Assembly: GCA_018389105.1 (NCBI GenBank)
Contig: JACATO010000069.1
Location: forward strand, 994,501 to 1,058,500
Direction of reading: 5' to 3'
From: Nautilus pompilius
Taxonomy: Eukaryota; Mollusca; Cephalopoda; Nautilida; Nautilidae
Length of the DNA: 64,000 bases
The translations under genes were made by a program, and so were the position numbers. Below the pieces are notes generated by a model. The model was not told where the DNA came from. It did not search any database and worked only from the letters and a program-made list of their open reading frames with translations. Positions 10,901 to 23,800 of this stretch are shown here, in pieces. Numbering within the stretch: position 1 is the stretch's first letter; every line of letters starts with the position of its first letter.

Positions 10901-13679
10901 ATAACAAAAATTTTAGACTGACAAGATGATGAGGGCTCACATTCTTAGTCATGATCACAGTTTACTCAATAGTAGAACAGAAAGCAGTAAATACAAGTGC
11001 ATACTTCAGCAAGTGGTTGTACGTCATGTTTGTATGCAGTATCAATGGAGACTACTAACCCAAAAATTAGTGTCAATCAATTTTTATCTGCAATTTATTT
11101 ACTGATATGACAGCCAAAAATTATGAGAAGTAATTTTTAAGTTAAGATAAATTTTTGTTTAAGAGATTGCAACAAAATTAATTATGCAAATGAGTCTTTT
11201 TTTTTTTTTGCTTACATCATACATTGGCAATCTGATTTGCCAAGTTTTGTGTAGTGATCCATCTTGAATTGTTTACAAATGTTTGGAATCTTTTGTTTGG
11301 GGTTGACCAGCTGTTTTGTAAGCTTTTTATAGAAAATTTGCACAGGTTTTTGAAATTCCAAAGTTACATTTTTGCAATTTAGGGAAATAGTGGCCATTGT
11401 TTACAGTTGCAGAGATTTCCAGGGGAGCAATTTATGTGGTGTCTGGTCACATTAGTCAGTTGGTCACTGTATGAAGGGTATTTATTCAACATTGGCTTTC
11501 ACTGTTGGGGAGTATTGTGTGGTTGCTATGAGCGGGTGATTGTTTGGTAGATTTGACCGTTAAGACAGGTTTGCTGTAGCTAATCTATAAATGGTAGTTA
11601 TAATTTTGACATTTTTTATTAAAGGTAACAAAATAAATGAAACAAAATGTACTGCTGTCATTCAGTTTCCTTTAAAAAGAAATTTGATTATTATGTTGAC
11701 TTTCTGACACCAGATTCTATATGTGTAAGGAATCTGATAACCATTTGTTTTATTTTCATGAAATTCTGTTTTCTTGATTTCCAGCAGGCTTGCATTATGG
11801 TATACCCATAGATAAATAGATTCATACATATGTATTTATCCATATATATATTAGTTCATTTAGTATGGTTTGCCAATGATATGTGAAATTCAATTTATAT
11901 TTTCTTTTTTTTTAAATATATAAGCAGCATTCACTCTTGAGAGAATTTGTGAATTGTTTGAAGCTTTATACCATCCTAGTATTCTTTTTTTGGATTTTAA
12001 TGATCTCTGTGCAAACATAATATCTGTATCTAGATAAGAGGTATCAACATTTTTTAATCTCATGTACCTACTAAAAACTCAGTTTTTCTTATGTTTCATG
12101 TTTTATGAAACCCATATTATTACTGCCTAGAATCAACTTAACATCACAAGTTTGAAATTAAGTTCCAATTCCAGTGAAATGGCTGACTTTTCTGAGGCAG
12201 AGAGAGAGAGAGTGAGTATACTAAATAGTTTTTAGATACTAATTAGTGATTGATGTTATTTGACCTCATTTTTGTTTTGTTTTTTATGGTACCAAGAATA
12301 TGATGCCAGGCTTTGTTTGATTTTGGAAACTTTACAAAATGATTGCATAACAAGTGTAAAAATCCATGTTATCTAATTTATCTGTGCACTGTGGACCTGA
12401 AATGAAAATTAATCTGCAAAGAACACAGCAAAACTTAATTTGTATTTAAAAAAAGACTATGGAAGCCCTGTTCTATTAATTTTAGCCAGATCATTTACTA
12501 CAATTATTGGAGATAGTTTGTTTTTTCTGGCTTGAAAATAAATGATGCCTGGGTTTTTGAGAGAAATCTGTTTTATTTTATCTCCTACTTTTATGTGTTA
12601 GACTAATGTAAAGACTTGAAGAGCACTTTAGGTAGTTAAAGATGGAAATACTAAAACAGAGCTGTGCAGAGTCACTTAAACTGGGATCTTCACAAAGTGC
12701 AGTTATTCAGACTATAATTCTTTGTCAAGAACTGATATAGCGTATTTAGGCTAAGCCACTATGCATATAGTTAATATGCAAAAAGTCGTCCATAGAGATT
12801 CATTATAAAAGTGAATCTTTGACCACAACCTTAGAACTGAAAACTAGACATTGAGGTAATGCCAAAGTTGTTTTAAAAAGAAAAATGGATTAAATGAGAA
12901 AGTATCTAAGTCAAAACATGAATTTCCATTTAAAATTGATACAAAACTGATTTTTTGCAATACAAAATTTATTAGAATGAAATAAAAGTAAATCCATTTA
13001 AGCAAACAAATACTCATTTCATTCATGTATATGTGATTTTCATTATTTCTGTAAAAAAAAAAAAAAATTGACTATTTGGTATTCAGCCAAAACCATTATT
13101 GAGACAGATCAAATTAAATTAGAAGTTTACTGCATTGTTGTTATTTAAATTATGATTTTAAGTGGAAATTTCAGTGTGCAATCTGTTGTGTTTAGATAAT
13201 TTAAGGAACATCAATGATTGAATTAATCCAGTAAATGGATCAATACTGTGTCTAAAATTAGCAACTAAAGCAGTAGTAAAAGTTTTTTTTTTGATGAATA
13301 TCATTTTCTTTCCTATGAAGCAAAACAACAACAAAAATCTGATTGATTAGATACCAGAATATTTAAAAAAATCATTAATTGTGGTGATGTTACCACTTTG
13401 AGCTTTTTTCAAAATTATGGATCTGGCAAGTTAAATTTAGTTCATACTAAAAGTATGATGCTATCATACTCATCAAATAATGTTTCTTACTACAAATCTG
13501 AATAATTGTTAGCTCATACTATACTATTGTAGAAATGTTAATAAACCTCAATGATTTTTTTTTTGGCAAATGAAAATGGAACAAAGCTATCCATTATTAT
13601 TATGAACTAAAACAAAATTTCATTATTGCTTTTTGTAAATTTATTAAGTTGGATTTACTCACGGTGGTTCATGAACAAT
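7986..13679. other. Long AT-rich stretch without recognised gene
   Basis: Homopolymer runs, a GA run at about 12201-12213 and short open frames under 80 codons with no domain. Isolated B-box-like words at about 8789 (minus), 9186 and 12154 may be decayed SINE heads but lack a body. No exon structure was recognised. Confidence 0.5.
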
Positions 13680-14350
13680 AATTTATAAAATAAAGTCAGC
13701 TGGCTAAGCCATGAACCTAAAGGGTTAAGGAAGGAGAAAAAATAAGTTGCTGGTTGTCAAGTTTAGAGCAAATCATTCCTTCATAGTAACAATAAAAAGT
13801 GACTTGACTGATGAAAACATTAGAACTACATCTTGAAGTAGTGGTGCAGTCAGATGAGAGTTGGTTTAAAATGTTTAGTTCTTAGCAATAATAGTATGTT
13901 AGACCAGAGTCTGGAGAAAATTATGAGAACTACATTTGCCCTACAGTTAAGCCTGGTGCTGGAAATATATAAGTATAGGGCTGTTTTGCTGCTTATTCAG
14001 TTGGCAGCTTGATAAAAGTTGATGGTATTTTCCCAAAAGAGAAATTGCAATATTTTGCAATATGCAATTCCAATAGGGCACCATTTGATGGACAAAATAG
14101 GTTTATACTGCAACAGGATAATAATCTGAAGCACAATGCAAAGCTCAATATGCAATAATATTCTGCCAGAAAATAATTGAAAATATTTCTTTAAACCATA
14201 TTTGCTTCCTTTATTCTCTAGATCTGAACCCATTTAGGGTTACATGAGATCATCTGGATCAAAGAGTTGAGGAAAAAGATATAAAAAATGAAATGCTGCT
14301 ATTATAATGAAAAAAGTCAAGTGATGACTATGTTATAGGTAATATCTTAC
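13680..14350 (+). pseudogene. Tc1-family transposase fossil
   Basis: The plus-strand translation, read across stops and frame changes, follows a Tc1 transposase from the end of the DNA-binding region into the DDE domain. It contains SDESWFKMF (first catalytic Asp at 13853), then YVRPESGENYENY, then WGCF-like sequence at about 13979, then LQQDNNLKHNAK (second Asp at 14117, in frame with the first, 88 codons away), and a degraded DLNPF...DHLDQRVEE block. The third catalytic position, Glu after 'NPI' in active enzymes, is replaced, and a frameshift lies between the second and third motifs. Intact enzymes cut and paste at TA sites. Many stops (for example TAG after FSS) show it is long dead. Terminal repeats were not identified. 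Confidence 0.75.
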
Positions 14351-14631
14351 ATGCCTCAATATGTATTTCAACTGAATTTTCTAATGGCTTTTTGCTGAAG
14401 TGGTAGCAGGTTTTAATTAACTACCTTCTCAACAACTTATTTCTAACAGTGTTTTTGTATGGTGAACTCATTATTGAATATGTATTTATCTACACATGCG
14501 TGAACTGGCCAAACTTGTGGACTTGACAATGAAAAATCCCAAGAAAACTTTCTGTAAACATTTTGTACTGGATATATACTCTCAAAAAGAAGAAAAAAAA
14601 TATCAGCAAGCTTTTCCTAGCTTATATGGTA

Positions 14632-15240
14632 CGGGAAGCCAATCCTTTATCTGGGAAGCTTGAGACTATGAGGGTGCCGGATTCAGGTTTTTTTTTTCCA
14701 GAGGTTAATAGGCCTAGCATATACAAATAATATTCATTAAAGTATGCAAAATCAATGAATAAAGATTTGTATTTACTTACTGAGTTATTGTTCTTGTTTC
14801 TGCTTACAAAGTAATGCTTGCTGAATAATTATTCTTTATTTCAAAATTTGCTCCTTTTGTTTTTTCTTTGGATCATAGATCATTGAGGTACCAACCCCAT
14901 ACTCATTTAGCTTCTTGACTGAAGCTTCCTTTTCTAAATTACTCAATAATTCTACTTTCTTTGAAAAGCTGAGTGAAGGATGCTGTTTCCTCTTAGCACC
15001 CCTCTGCTCATGGGGCCATCAGCTTGCCTTTTTGACATTATTATGATGCACAATGGAGCAAAAAATCAAATTAACCAAACAGAGAGGCTTGCATAAACAA
15101 AGGACAGGTTAGTACTGTGAACATCAGTTCAGAATGCCACTGAAACAATGCATCAATGTCGTGAACTAATAATTAAAAAAAAAAATGGTTGGTTCTTGGA
15201 ACATTCCAGTTTTGTGGTGGCTGGATAAATGGTCGCCAAT
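14632..15240 (-). mobile_element. Internally deleted Tigger/Jerky-type element
   Basis: The low-coordinate end begins just after a TA with cgggaagccaatcctttatc and continues with ggtgccggattcagg, a terminal composition typical of Tigger-type pogo elements. On the minus strand a CENP-B-like helix-turn-helix (14839-15018) is followed almost directly by this terminus, so the catalytic domain has been deleted. The opposite end is decayed. A ctggataaatggtcgcc block near 15221 may be its counterpart, and that boundary is uncertain. Confidence 0.55.
14839..15018 (-). pseudogene. CENP-B/Jerky-type N-terminal HTH remnant of a Tigger transposase
   Basis: A minus-strand frame of about 60 codons without a stop contains GAKRKQHPSLSFSKKVELL, NLEKEASVKKLNEYGVG and TSMIYDPKKKQKEQILK. 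It matches the N-terminal helix-turn-helix of the pogo/Tigger/Jerky/CENP-B group (basic 'KRK' start, 'K..(I/L)..(I/L)EKG.S', 'YGVG.STI.DIKK.KE.I'). In live transposases this domain binds the terminal repeats. The frame is closed by TAA at 14836-14838 and bounded upstream by TGA, with no Met start in frame. That 60 codons stay open in an otherwise decayed element is mildly notable but may be chance. Confidence 0.7.
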
Positions 15241-15454
15241 CTGTACATTTATACACATTTATATTTTGGTTCAAGGGAACCTACATATTCATCTAAATTC
15301 CATTTTTTTAAAAAAAAGAAGAAAAACTTGATGTTATTAGAAGCTACAGTAAATTGTTGGGAAAAAACAAAATGGCTATCTGAGTTGAGCATGCAAAATA
15401 GCAATTACCCCAGTATAAAAATTATCATAGTCAAAATTGACAGTGGAAAAAAGA

Positions 15455-16400
15455 CTTTAATGCGGTATATATCCACCGTTGACTTCAATACAAGTTTGTA
15501 TGTATGTGGATAACGACCAACTCAGACAATGCACCAGCTGTTGTGGGATGATGTGCCATTCTTTGACCAAGGCCACTTGGTTGATCAGGGGACTGTAGCT
15601 GGACCTGGTAACTGAAAACTCACCACATTAGGATTTCTCAAACACGTTCAATCAGATCTAAGTCTAGAGATTTGGTAGCCCATATATTGTGAATGATGTT
15701 ATGGATCTGAAGTGGAGTATTAACAACATGCATGATGTGGACAAGCATTGTCACGTATAAAGATGAAACTGGGACCTTTCCATTGGATACATCCTAATGA
15801 TGACAAGTTCATTTTTTTAGCCAACTTAAATGCCTACTCTTACCATTGGATTGTTGCCACAAAATTGATAATCCTAGGTAATGATAAAGTTAGCAAATCA
15901 TTTTCCAGTTTTTCTCCAGATTATACCCATCCATTGTTGTCTAAACAGAATCTAGACTTGTTGATGAAAAGAACATAACACCAATGGATCAACCTTCATT
16001 TGCAATATTGTGTTGCCCATGGCTTGCATTAGAGGAATCCTATACCACCAGCATAAAGCCTGTTGTGAACTGTTTGTGAAAATACTAAGGCTGGTTTCTC
16101 TTTGTGGGTTATTTTGGAAAGATCATTCTGTTGAAAAGCTGTTTCTTTTGGTGGTGATGAACAATCCATATGGGTGTTTTAACCTTTGGGTGACCTTACC
16201 AAGGTCTTTTCATGAATTGGCCAGGCCTATGGCACCTTGTTAGTGCCTTAGAAATGACATTTCAGTAAGCATTTTACTGGGAAGCAAAAGCAGTTTTCAT
16301 CATCCCTCACTAAAAAATCCTGATGATCTATTCATAAAGTGTTAAATGATACCTAGGCATTTTTTAACTGACTGACATGTCATTTATGGCTAGTTTATAA
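15455..16400 (-). pseudogene. Tc1-family transposase fossil
   Basis: On the minus strand, fragments in the right order are visible. A VMFFSSTSLDSV block near 15970 corresponds to the 'VLFSDESRF' motif. YNLEKNWKMI and SILWQQSNGK blocks follow. FIRDNACPHHAC carries the second catalytic Asp (codon at 15750-15752). WATKSLDLDLIE carries the catalytic Glu (15647-15649). A C-terminal NGGYIPY-like end lies near 15470. The Asp-Glu distance is 103 bases against 105 expected for D34E, so a 2-base net deletion intervenes. The first Asp is lost. The N-terminal half (about 15980-16400) is much weaker. It is dead, with many stops, and lies in opposite orientation to the Tc1 fossil at 13.7 kb. Confidence 0.7.
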
Positions 16401-16829
16401 AGGAAAGGGTGATAGATTATGTGCTAGATTAAGTTGGAGAAGTGATTTGCACGTGAGTTTCCAAAGTTGCTGAATTCTTGAGAAGCTGACTAATATTACA
16501 TGTTGTATATAGTGTTCTTCAACCAGAATATGAACACATTTGAGCATACAGTACAAGCGCGACAGACCTATAAAAACTTGTTGCTTTTTATTTTTCTCAG
16601 GAGCAAATTTTCTGAAAGTCGTGTAATATAAATGTAACTATATACAATAAGAATTTCATTATATATTGATCAAAACACAGAGTATTGTGATACAAACTGT
16701 ACAAATTTATTGCAGATAAAATATTTGCACACAATTCAAAATTGACTATAAAGTTTAACAGATTACTTTGCATAATTTATGGACATCGTTGGATGTATTT
16801 AGTGATATCATAATGACAATGAATAGTTA

Positions 16830-17570
16830 CTACCTATATACTTCAAAGTCATATGACCCTTATTAGACTGTTACTTGGCTTGCACTATAACATTCCACCT
16901 TTGTCTTATATTTTTCATCAGACTTCTTGCGGCAGTACATTCCACTCTTCTGTCAAGGCATGATACAGTCATGGAATGGTCTCATGAGCATGTGGTCACT
17001 GTCCAGGTTGGGGAAATGAGTGGGCCATAGAAAACAATGAATATTTTTCTCTTGAAGGTGTATAACTATTCTGGCATGGTGGCCTATTGTATTTTTGTCT
17101 ATGTAAGTGAAATGATTACCACAACTGCATATAAATGGTATAACAATAGTTCTAATTATCTTATTCAAGATTAGTTTACCTTTGTGATCACATGATAACG
17201 CCCCAGATTAGAATGCTACCAAAATGGTATTTTTTTCCTTTTATTATAATCAGCATTACACTGGTTTGGTTCCTGCCAGACATCTAAACAATTAGCTGAG
17301 AAGTGAAGGTTAAAGTTACTGGCATCAGAGAGGAGAACCTAGTTCCAGTCTGCCAAAGATTAGCACAAATGTGCCCTAGCCAAGTTTCACCTTGTGCTGG
17401 TATTTGGAGGATGTGAAATACTGGACGTCTAGGTTAGCAGAATGTAGTTAATTTCCTACAGTCTGATCAGAGATAAAGGTCCCACAGGTCTGCCTGCTCC
17501 AGTTCAGATTTTGATGGAATATGTTGAGATGCAGTTACATCAAGCCAGATAAGTGATGCAAGAATCATCT
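16830..17570 (-). pseudogene. Second minus-strand Tc1-family transposase fossil
   Basis: Read on the minus strand from high to low coordinates: GLRARRPYVG-like sequence near 17485, a block aligning to the 'RL.W...H..W...W..VLFSDESRF' region (SDASNFNLHFS near 17310-17330), ILIWGVIM near 17205, and at 16953-17168 a 71-codon frame with IDKNTIGHHARIVIHLQ and WPTHFPNLDSDHM. These match the 'DNA.PH.AR' and 'WPA.SPDLNPIEH' motifs. The catalytic Asp of 'DNA' reads as Lys and the Glu as Asp, so it could not be active even without its stops. It is a separate copy from 15455-16400, because motifs are repeated rather than continued. Confidence 0.7.
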
Positions 17571-18237
17571 TGATTTTCAGCACTGCTGTACTATTTATTC
17601 TGTGTCAGATCTTTTATGAACTTAACTAATCTCTACCTTTGCCTAAGTCAACTGACATTACTTCTGCTTATTGATAAAACAATTCTGAACCATTATACAA
17701 TTAGTGTTTAGTAATGTTATTATGTGAACATTTGTGACAGGTTTTATACCCCAATTTCACCATTCCTCTGCGAATTTGGAAACATCTGACTAGTATATCT
17801 TTTGCTCCTACAGCACACCCAGAGACAAAAAGCTATGTACAGCACTCTAAGCACAGAGATGTCACATGACTCAAGCCCTTGAGTATTATACAACACCTAC
17901 TATGGCCAAAGTGACTGCAGATAGTTAGCCATCTGATGCCTTATTCATTGTACATAAAATATGGAATATTTCATTGTTGATAAGACAGAAGATGTTGCTT
18001 TATCAATGTGAGTGACTTTGTTTTTTTTTCACCTTGGTCAGCAAGTTAGCAGATCACATAGCATGTCTGATAACATGGTGACACCTGCATTGGGGTATAT
18101 TTTGAGTTTATTTAATGGCTAACCAAAGATGAGGCTTCTCTTGCTCATTTTGCTGATGCTTCTGTCATCTATTCAGCAAGGTTTCTTAGACGGTTTTGTT
18201 CAAAAATGAAAAAAAAAAAAAAAATTCTGTAATACTG
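17571..18237. other. Stretch without recognised gene
   Basis: Slightly less AT-rich than average and possibly old transposon sequence, but I could not assign a family. An A15-type homopolymer lies near 18210. Confidence 0.4.
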
Positions 18238-18485
18238 TGCATCAGATGCAAGCCCCTAGCACAATGTTCCTGTAGAGGAGCCAGAGATGAGTGAACTTGT
18301 AATGAGCATGGAACATTATATAATCTCTGCTAGATCTCTTCATTTTTAGTTGTGGGAGGAAACCCACATGACCAGCTGGTGAACTAGTGTGCCAAGTAAC
18401 CATGCCAAGAGAAATTCACCAAAGAGGGACTGAACTCAGGGTCTCTAGCTCAGCAGTGTAACCACTTAGCCACTGGCTGTCCTAA
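18238..18485 (-). mobile_element. tRNA-derived SINE, copy 2
   Basis: On the minus strand the A-box-like tggctaagtggt (18461-18472) and B-box-like gagttcagtcc (18427-18437) have tRNA-like spacing. The body then carries catgtgggtttcctcccac and aaaatgaagagatctagc, both shared with the 20.5-kb copy. This is the copy with the best preserved head. Confidence 0.75.
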
Positions 18486-20474
18486 GTTGTATATTAAAAA
18501 TATGCTTTACGCTTGGTCATACTCACTTTTCCGGATAGTAGAGATAAGATCACTAAAGATTGATATTTTTTTTTCATCATTAGCTTGGCTGGAAAGAATA
18601 AATGTCATTTCAGTGACTTTTCATTTTGAGGGTTAAAAAACAACAAAGTAAACACGAAAGTTTTCATTTTTAATCATAGATAAAGGCAAAATCAAAACTG
18701 AAAGTGAAGATTTCATTACTAGTAAAATATGTGCTGTTTTCTCAACAGGAATTCACCTTTAACTTATTTTGCCATCTACATTTTGCTCATCTGATCTCTC
18801 TCTATTTACTGAAGAAAAAAAAAAGGAAAAATAGTATTATCATTTCACCTGAATATCTTTAATTCTTTAGAAACTAAGTTGGTAGATGTTGGCATCTCTG
18901 GTGGAAAAAGACAACATTTAGCTGCTGAATTTGAAAAGAAGAACGCTGTGAAGAAGACAAGAAAAGAATTCTGAAACATTTTCACTAATTAATACTACTA
19001 GGGTAATGAGAAATGTCTAAAACTAATCATCTGAATTTTGTGTAGATAATGGGGTGTCAAATGTTTTATGATGATTTTTATTATATAGGCTTTTTAGTAA
19101 AAATTGTTTATAGCAATGAGGAGTGACAGGTTAATGGTTTTTAAGATTATTTGTCTAAAAAAAAATTCTATTCTAGCCAATAATTCTGTTACTGTGTTTT
19201 TAAATTTTGGTGATGAAGGGGGAAATTCTTTTTGTTGTATCTGTGCTTGAGCAAACTTGTGATATATTAGTGAAATCTGACCATCAACATACTGCAGTAT
19301 TGATCTCATCAGGAAAATTAGTTAAGGATTATGTTGGCTCTTCACTAACAAAACAGTGAAAACAAAAAGGCTGCTGGCATAACATTAAAATTATATATAT
19401 TTATCAATTTTTGTCTTTTTTAAGAATGGCCAAGAAATGTTGTAGTCAGCCAGTCATTATTATTATTAGTATCAGTAGTAGATGTGTAACTGCAACAATT
19501 TATGGATATAAGTGCAGCTGACTAATTTTTATGGACAGGTGATGTTTGTATAGAGACAGTTTCTGAAGTAGATCTTATCATGATATTTTTTAATGCTGTT
19601 AATTTCCTTTAAATCTGGTAGAAAACAAGAGCAATAAACAAGAGAAATACTAACCCTGGCTTTATTTAAGTTGTTACAGTAGAAGAAAGATTATACCACC
19701 AGAATCTCTTGAACAGAAAGCAATATTTTTAAATTTAGAAAAATCCTATCTTTTTCCAGTCTTGTAATGTGATGAATGGAGTAGTATTGATACCCGGGCT
19801 ATATTAGGAATGCTCAGAGTTATGCAAAGAAAGAAGGTGTGCTTTATAATTTGGGGTAGTTCTTAATAGAGATCATTTTGGTTTATTTTTTCTTCCCTCC
19901 TTTTTTTATTGAACTAGGTGTAGGCCTGTGGACATAACAGCAAAACAACCGCTTACTGATCATGTGAATTCTCTTGCTTTTGATTTGTTCAGGCAGAATT
20001 GAATCTCTTCCTATGAGTTAAGGTATTTCTCATACTGTGACCTGACCCTGGATGTGTTGTCATTGTTGGGTTAACTTTTGTTTGAACATTAAACTTTATT
20101 TATCTAATTGAATCACTTTGGCATCATAATTAACTCTATTTTCTTAACATTTTAAAGAGGTCTTTTAAAAACATGAATTTCTTTTTTTTTCCTTATTTAT
20201 ATATACTATTGTTCAATTTATACTTGGAATTTATTCTTGAATAGAAAATTTCATTGGCCATAGATTGAACTGTTATTCCCATAAGGTTTCCCGATTTTAA
20301 TGTGTCTGAATATTTTGGAATTGTGTAATTTAAATGGATTTCTTGATAATTATAAATGGAAAAACCCTGAAAAAGTTCAAGAAAGTCTTGGATGCAACAA
20401 ATTAACTAGGTATCTTTTTTAAGGGTCAGATTATGAATGTGTTTGTCAGGAAAATAGTCATGCTTATTTTATGC
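18486..20474. other. AT-rich stretch without recognised gene
   Basis: Homopolymers and short chance frames only. Confidence 0.5.
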
Positions 20475-20815
20475 AATACTCTCAGTACCACTGGATTGCT
20501 TAGGTTGAGGGCCTGAGTTCGAATCCCAGTTGGATCCAGCTTGTTGGTTTTTTATACCTCCCTGGTATGATTTCTCTTTTTGCTCCTCTTTACCATCTAG
20601 CTGTGTGGGTTTTCTGTGGGCCCCCCCTCCCACCAAGTTTCCTCCCACTTCTATAAATGAAGAATTCTAGTAAAGAATTATTGCAACCTAACCCATCAAA
20701 TTGTCTTGTGCATGCATGGCTGCCAAAGGAAGTCCGTGAAGATGGTTATGATGCTAACTACCAGCAGTGTCAACTTTCGTCACAGAGGACAATGTCATCT
20801 ATCTATGCGCGTTAT
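20475..20815 (+). mobile_element. tRNA-derived SINE, copy 3
   Basis: A clear B box, gagttcgaatcccag, at 20515-20529 follows ttgcttaggttgagggcc. The body carries gtgtgggttttctgtgggcc, tttcctcccac and aaatgaagaattctag, matching the copies at 7.7 kb (+) and 18.2 kb (-). The 3' part includes tgcatggctgccaaaggaag and ggttatgatgc, also recognisable in copy 2. The A box is weak. Confidence 0.75.
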
Positions 20816-23800
20816 GTAATTTAATAATAACTTATGTGGTAAAACATGAAACTTAGATAGATCATTTCAAAAATAATAATCATTGTCATATTAATTTAGA
20901 CGTAATAATTGATTTGACGACTCCGATAAGTATGTGCTTTGAATTCAAATTTGCAAATGAAGTTTATAGTCATCAACAATCATTTAAAAGATTTAAAAAA
21001 AAAAAATTTTCATGAGTAGCATCTGAACAAGATCTACTTTTGTAAAGTACATTGTTTTGGTATAGAGAGTATGCGGATTGTCTGTTATTTATCAGCTTTG
21101 TAAAGATTTTGTTTTATAAAACCCACAGTCAGCATAAACTAAACAGAAATAATGTTTTTATTAAAATATAAACATTAGGGGGAGGTGGTACACATTTCTC
21201 TCCTTTATTTACTATGCAGGTTTAACAATTGATTGTGGCTAAACTACTGATATAGCCAAGTGAAAGTTTTCATACAGTTGCTTTATAATCATTATATATA
21301 ATAATACAGAAATTTATGAAATTTGTTAAAAGTTACAATATAAAAAAACTTTAATGAAATTGAAAAGAATTATTTTTTCAAACATACCATTTTTTTTTCT
21401 TGACCAATAGTCACCGACAGTATATTGTAAATGCAAAGAAAGGGCAAAAATTGGGAAATGTTTTTGAAGTGCATAAAAGGAAATGTCTAACAGAAATAAA
21501 TCATAGGCATCAATGAACACTAAACATTTGAGGAGATTGAATTATTTTACAAGTTGTTAATATTTAATGTTTTTTATTCACAGAAAGGAAAACTTGAGAT
21601 TTAATAGTCTACTAATATGCTTAACTTTACAAAAATACTTCATTTTTCAGAATTCAAAATGCATCATAGGAGTTTAAAAATCAATGAATAAATTTAAAAT
21701 ATCTTGTTAATTTTCTAAAAAAATGAATTTTTTTTCAGATTCACAAATTCATAAAATCTACCAGTACTTCTCTAATGTATTTGTGAAGAAATTACTGTAT
21801 ATTTATTTATTTAACCCATAGAGTTTCAGGAGGTGAAGGATCAGAAATGTAAATGAAAGCACAACTAATGCCTAGGAGAAGCAAGAATAATATTACTACT
21901 AAATAGAAATATGGCAGAAAAAAAAAAGAAAATGTGAAGAAGAATGATTAAACAGAGTTAAAACTTTTTTGGTTTTCAAAATTTTTACTTTCAGATTTAA
22001 TTTACTCAGTGTTTATAAATTCTTTGAAGAAGTTTGGTGTTTAATAACTGTTTAACTACATATGGTAAAACAGAAAGATCCCTAACCTTTACATTGCTGC
22101 TACTTTCAGCGAAACTGTTTAATTCTTTTGGCCAAGACCTTCAACACATTCCCCAGCTGTTGGGGTGTCTGGTACTTGTCATTGTTGATATTATCTCACT
22201 TTCAAAATTTTAAGAAACCATTTAAAAGAAAATGTTAAATTCTTGTGAGACATGATGAAGGGATTTCTGTGGACGTTTTGAAAATATTTCTTTGACAGCT
22301 ACCGTGGTCTCTTGATTAGTGCCTGGTTTACCAGAGTGTCTTGTATCATTAACTACGTGTTGTCACTTTAAATTTCTTTCTTCAGCTCCTAATGGAATTG
22401 TTAGATAGTGGATTCTTTGTATTGTGCTTTAAAATTAGATGTTAGTTCCATAGTAGCAACTAACTTCAAGCCCCAAGATACAATTAATCTCCTTGATTAT
22501 TACCATTTTGGTTTCACAGCAATCTGAGCAACAAAAGAAAAATCCCTGAAAGACTTCAATAAATAGATTGTATATCAAAAGGACTATACACCCTACCCTC
22601 CCAAAAAATAGAGAAATGTTTGAGGGTACAGTCATAGCATTTACAAAGAAAGCAACATCAGTGTCACTTGGAAACTACATTTTTTAGTTAATATTTCCTA
22701 AAGTTACATATGGACATCATCTGTAGCTCTAAGATTAAAATCTAAGACATAAAGGGGCTTAGTTGAGTCTTATTTTAATTTCAAACCTCTACTGGATTTA
22801 AAAGGATGGTGTTGGCAGGGTTATGGTTAGGCATAGAAATAACTTACTCTTGCCATGTTTTTCTTACTTTGTCACCCAACAAACTGCTGCAAAAACTAAT
22901 GCAGTTTTTTTTTGTGTGTGTGTTTGTGTATGGACCTATTGTTCTAATTAAAATGAGGCTATGTTCAAAGTTTGAGAAATACTTACAGCTTGATCTGAGG
23001 AGGATACTGTTTTTATCATGCAAATAAGAGAACTACATGTTTGGGTAGAGGGTTTACTTCAAAGGATATAAGAATTCTTTAGGTGATAAACAGTCTAGCA
23101 TGGGATATTTGAGGACTCACTGCAGAAGTCATTGGGATTATAACAATTTACTTCATGTTAAAAATTGTAATTATTAGTGATAGGTAATAACCAGTGACTT
23201 TGAGAACATTTATGCAGATCTTGACCTAGAGTGTGTTTGTGATTTGCCTGTTGTTGGTGGCAGTAATTGCCAAAAGTTGATTAAGTCTGTGCTGTGTTCT
23301 CCAGTATTTGAAAATCACTACATGTGGCTGGGTCAAGTACAGAAATCTGGTTGGCAGAGGAAAAAGGTTAATGCAGTTATGTAACTATCACTTTTACATA
23401 ACTAATTTCTGTAGATATTCTCAAAATTATTACTGAATTTAAATTCAGTGAATGGCTCTAAGTTTGCTAAATTGTCTCTATCATCAGGCATGGGAAGCAG
23501 CTGGCATCATATAATGGAGTAATAGTCGTAGAATTTTATTTTGGGGTCATTTTGGTGGATCCCTCATTATAAATTGTAATTGTGATGTATAATAATATAA
23601 TGATACTTTATGATGATCTGTTTTTCTTTCAGTGAAGAGTACATTTAGGTTTTAATTTAGTTATATTTTTAGTTGTATGCATTTACAAATCTGAAATTAT
23701 ATCATCTTCATTGGACCAGTTTGTTATTTTAACCTAGCATCAGGTTTCCAACTGATTAAGGTCATCAAACCAGCTGCATAAATTGTCTGATGCTTTTATT

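Noticed and set aside
18427-18472. A genuine tRNA gene
   Set aside because: A and B boxes are present, but the sequence does not close into an acceptor stem and is followed by a SINE body shared with other copies.
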